From positions 1-64,000 of the forward strand of contig JAPWUD010000005.1 in the NCBI GenBank assembly GCA_028275705.1: a stretch of 64,000 nt of DNA, read 5' to 3'. The position numbers and the translations under genes are program-made. A model generated the notes under the pieces. It was given only the letters and a program-made list of their open reading frames with translations, ran no database searches and was not told the origin of the DNA. Numbering within the stretch: position 1 is the first letter of the stretch; the number at the start of each line of letters is the position of its first letter. This stretch comes from Desulfurococcaceae archaeon (GTDB taxonomy: Archaea; Thermoproteota; Thermoprotei_A; Sulfolobales; Desulfurococcaceae). Shown piece after piece: positions 63,089 to 64,000 of the stretch.

Positions 63089-63577
63089 ATGGCCGATATA
63101 TATACCCTTATAGCAGCGCTGGGACCTGGGTTAGCAGAGGGTTTAGCTGCAGCTGGAACTACCTTGGGAATAGCAGCGGCAACGGCATCCGGCATCCCAA
63201 CACTAGCTGAAGAACCTGGTATGAGGGGTAAAATATTTATCTTGGCGTTCCTGCCAATGACGCAGACTCTTGTCTATGGATTTGCATACATGTTTATCTC
63301 TTACTTCGTGGTATTGCCTAGTCTACTCGCTAAGTATGGTGGTGCTATACCACCATTCATAGCTGGGGCCATTCTAGGTATAAGCATTTGCGTGGGCCTT
63401 GCAGAGATGGTTTCAGCGTGGCAGCAAGGCGTAATCTGTGGTCAGGTGGGGGCACAGCTTATTAAGACGCGTGGAGGGATTTTCGGCGTTGGCATAATAC
63501 TCGCGATCTTTGAGGAGCTATTCGGCATTCTAGGCTTAGTGTTTGGGCTATTGGTGTTATTCGTGGTTATAGTCTAG
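63089..63577 (+). CDS. atpK: A-type ATP synthase subunit K (proteolipid c-ring)
   Basis: 162 residues, four membrane helices in two hairpins. The second hairpin has the ion-binding Glu (LAIFEELFG, 142-143); the first lacks an acid at that place and has LPMTQTLVYG (Thr58, Gln59), and helix 3 has AWQQG. This matches the single-carboxylate, sodium-ligand-like pattern of Enterococcus NtpK, so Na+ rather than H+ coupling is possible. Starts ATG after TCCATAGGTGATTTTCC (GGTGAT ribosome site). Confidence 0.94.
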   Translation: MADIYTLIAALGPGLAEGLAAAGTTLGIAAATASGIPTLAEEPGMRGKIFILAFLPMTQTLVYGFAYMFISYFVVLPSLLAKYGGAIPPFIAGAILGISICVGLAEMVSAWQQGVICGQVGAQLIKTRGGIFGVGIILAIFEELFGILGLVFGLLVLFVVIV

Positions 63578-63583
63578 CGGCCA

Positions 63584-64000
63584 ATGGGTGCTATCTCTTT
63601 GAGCCTAGAGGAATTAAAAAGAACAGTTTTGAACAAGGCTAAGTTAGAGGCTGAGGAGATAATAAGAGACGCCTATGAGAAGGCAAAAAGCATTATTAGA
63701 GAAGCCGAGGAGAAGAAGAAGGCAATTATTGAGGAGGAGCGTAGAAAGAGCATTAGTGAGCTCGGGTTAGAGGCTAAGCTAGCTGAGGCTAGGAGGGAGG
63801 CAAGACTTATCATTGCCAAGGCCAAGCAAGAGGTAGTGGATGAGATTAAGGGGAGGATTAAGGAAATACTTGAAAATATGAGTGTGGAGAGTAGGAGGGA
63901 TTCTCTGAAAAAACTCCTCTACGAGTCCCTAGAGGAGTTGAAGAAGTGTGGTTTTGGAGTTGAGGGCGTCGTAGTGCATGTATCACCCAGGGATAAGAGT
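63584..64000 (+). CDS. atpE: A-type ATP synthase subunit E, cut by the window end
   Basis: Not in the ORF track because it runs off the window. From ATG 63584 the frame is open to 64000 (139 codons): MGAISLSLEELKRTVLNKAKLEAEEIIRDAYEKAKS..., a long charged helix, then a start of the globular domain (DSLKKLLYESLEELKKCGFGVEGVVVHVSPRDKS). Typical peripheral-stalk subunit E. Seven bases after the K stop. Confidence 0.9.
   Translation, partial: MGAISLSLEELKRTVLNKAKLEAEEIIRDAYEKAKSIIREAEEKKKAIIEEERRKSISELGLEAKLAEARREARLIIAKAKQEVVDEIKGRIKEILENMSVESRRDSLKKLLYESLEELKKCGFGVEGVVVHVSPRDKS

Overview
The window is a chromosomal segment of a hyperthermophilic crenarchaeote (Thermoproteota), probably Desulfurococcales-like. 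The evidence is the gene content: aIF5A plus deoxyhypusine synthase, ribosomal proteins L44e and S27e, an A-type ATP synthase, CDP-archaeol synthase (CarS), FAU-1, UPF0147 and UPF0148 proteins, a class III (PibD-type) pilin signal, and the archaeal mevalonate branch (phosphomevalonate dehydratase plus a UbiD-like decarboxylase). Many genes have a TATA box about 25 nt before the start codon (leaderless) or a GGTG/GAGG Shine-Dalgarno inside operons; TTG and GTG starts are common. G+C looks to be in the low to mid 40s by eye. I cannot name the genus from sequence alone.

Layout. 0-2.8 kb: a pilin-like protein and a large surface protein. 2.8-5.6 kb: pyrB, an unrecognised small gene and a dihydroorotase. 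5.6-14.1 kb: an operon with two complete molybdenum-hydroxylase gene sets (large, FAD and 2Fe-2S subunits twice), then a MoaD/ubiquitin-like protein and a JAMM metalloprotease. 14.2-19.3 kb: a membrane-anchored winged-helix protein, CinA-like and NadM, tRNA-Arg, RidA, a glutamate/aspartate-type symporter, tRNA-Gly. 19.7-26.7 kb: a glycosylation-sequon-rich coiled-coil transglutaminase-like protein, a PadR-controlled ABC exporter, a two-gene SUF system, and two RHH-type regulators. 26.8-36.9 kb: a large S-layer-stalk-like protein, an unknown membrane protein, intron-bearing tRNA-Met, deoxyhypusine synthase, pyrophosphatase, succinyl-CoA synthetase, tRNA-Leu overlapped by the FAU-1 gene, UPF0147. 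37-43.9 kb: UPF0148; then a tightly overlapping minus-strand operon (RuvX-like, Clp1/Grc3 kinase, the decarboxylase and both dehydratase subunits of the mevalonate branch, thymidylate kinase); then RadB/KaiC-like ATPase and CarS. Archaeal lipid precursor supply and lipid head-group activation therefore sit next to each other. 43.9-55 kb: translation and housekeeping genes (L44e, S27e, aIF5A, ProRS, Dph6), a class II glutamine amidotransferase, an NAD-kinase relative, XerA with an added zinc ribbon, a degenerate M28-type protein and a metallo-beta-lactamase-fold protein. 55-60 kb: a locus of three TasA/AbpA-like fibre subunits with a dedicated signal peptidase I, a DUF5305-like partner and a winged-helix regulator. 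60.3-64 kb: start of the A-type ATP synthase operon (H, I, K, E; E is cut by the window end).

The most interesting points are the TasA/AbpA-like fibre locus with its own signal peptidase, a 77-bp near-identical tract shared by the two otherwise diverged FAD-subunit genes (gene conversion), an apparent one-base disruption at the start of the first molybdenum-hydroxylase large subunit, a ubiquitin-like/JAMM pair, an RHH pair facing an S-layer-like gene across TGTACAC boxes, and a protein gene that terminates inside a tRNA gene. No CRISPR array, insertion sequence or rRNA was found. All family assignments are from reading motifs; no database search was run.
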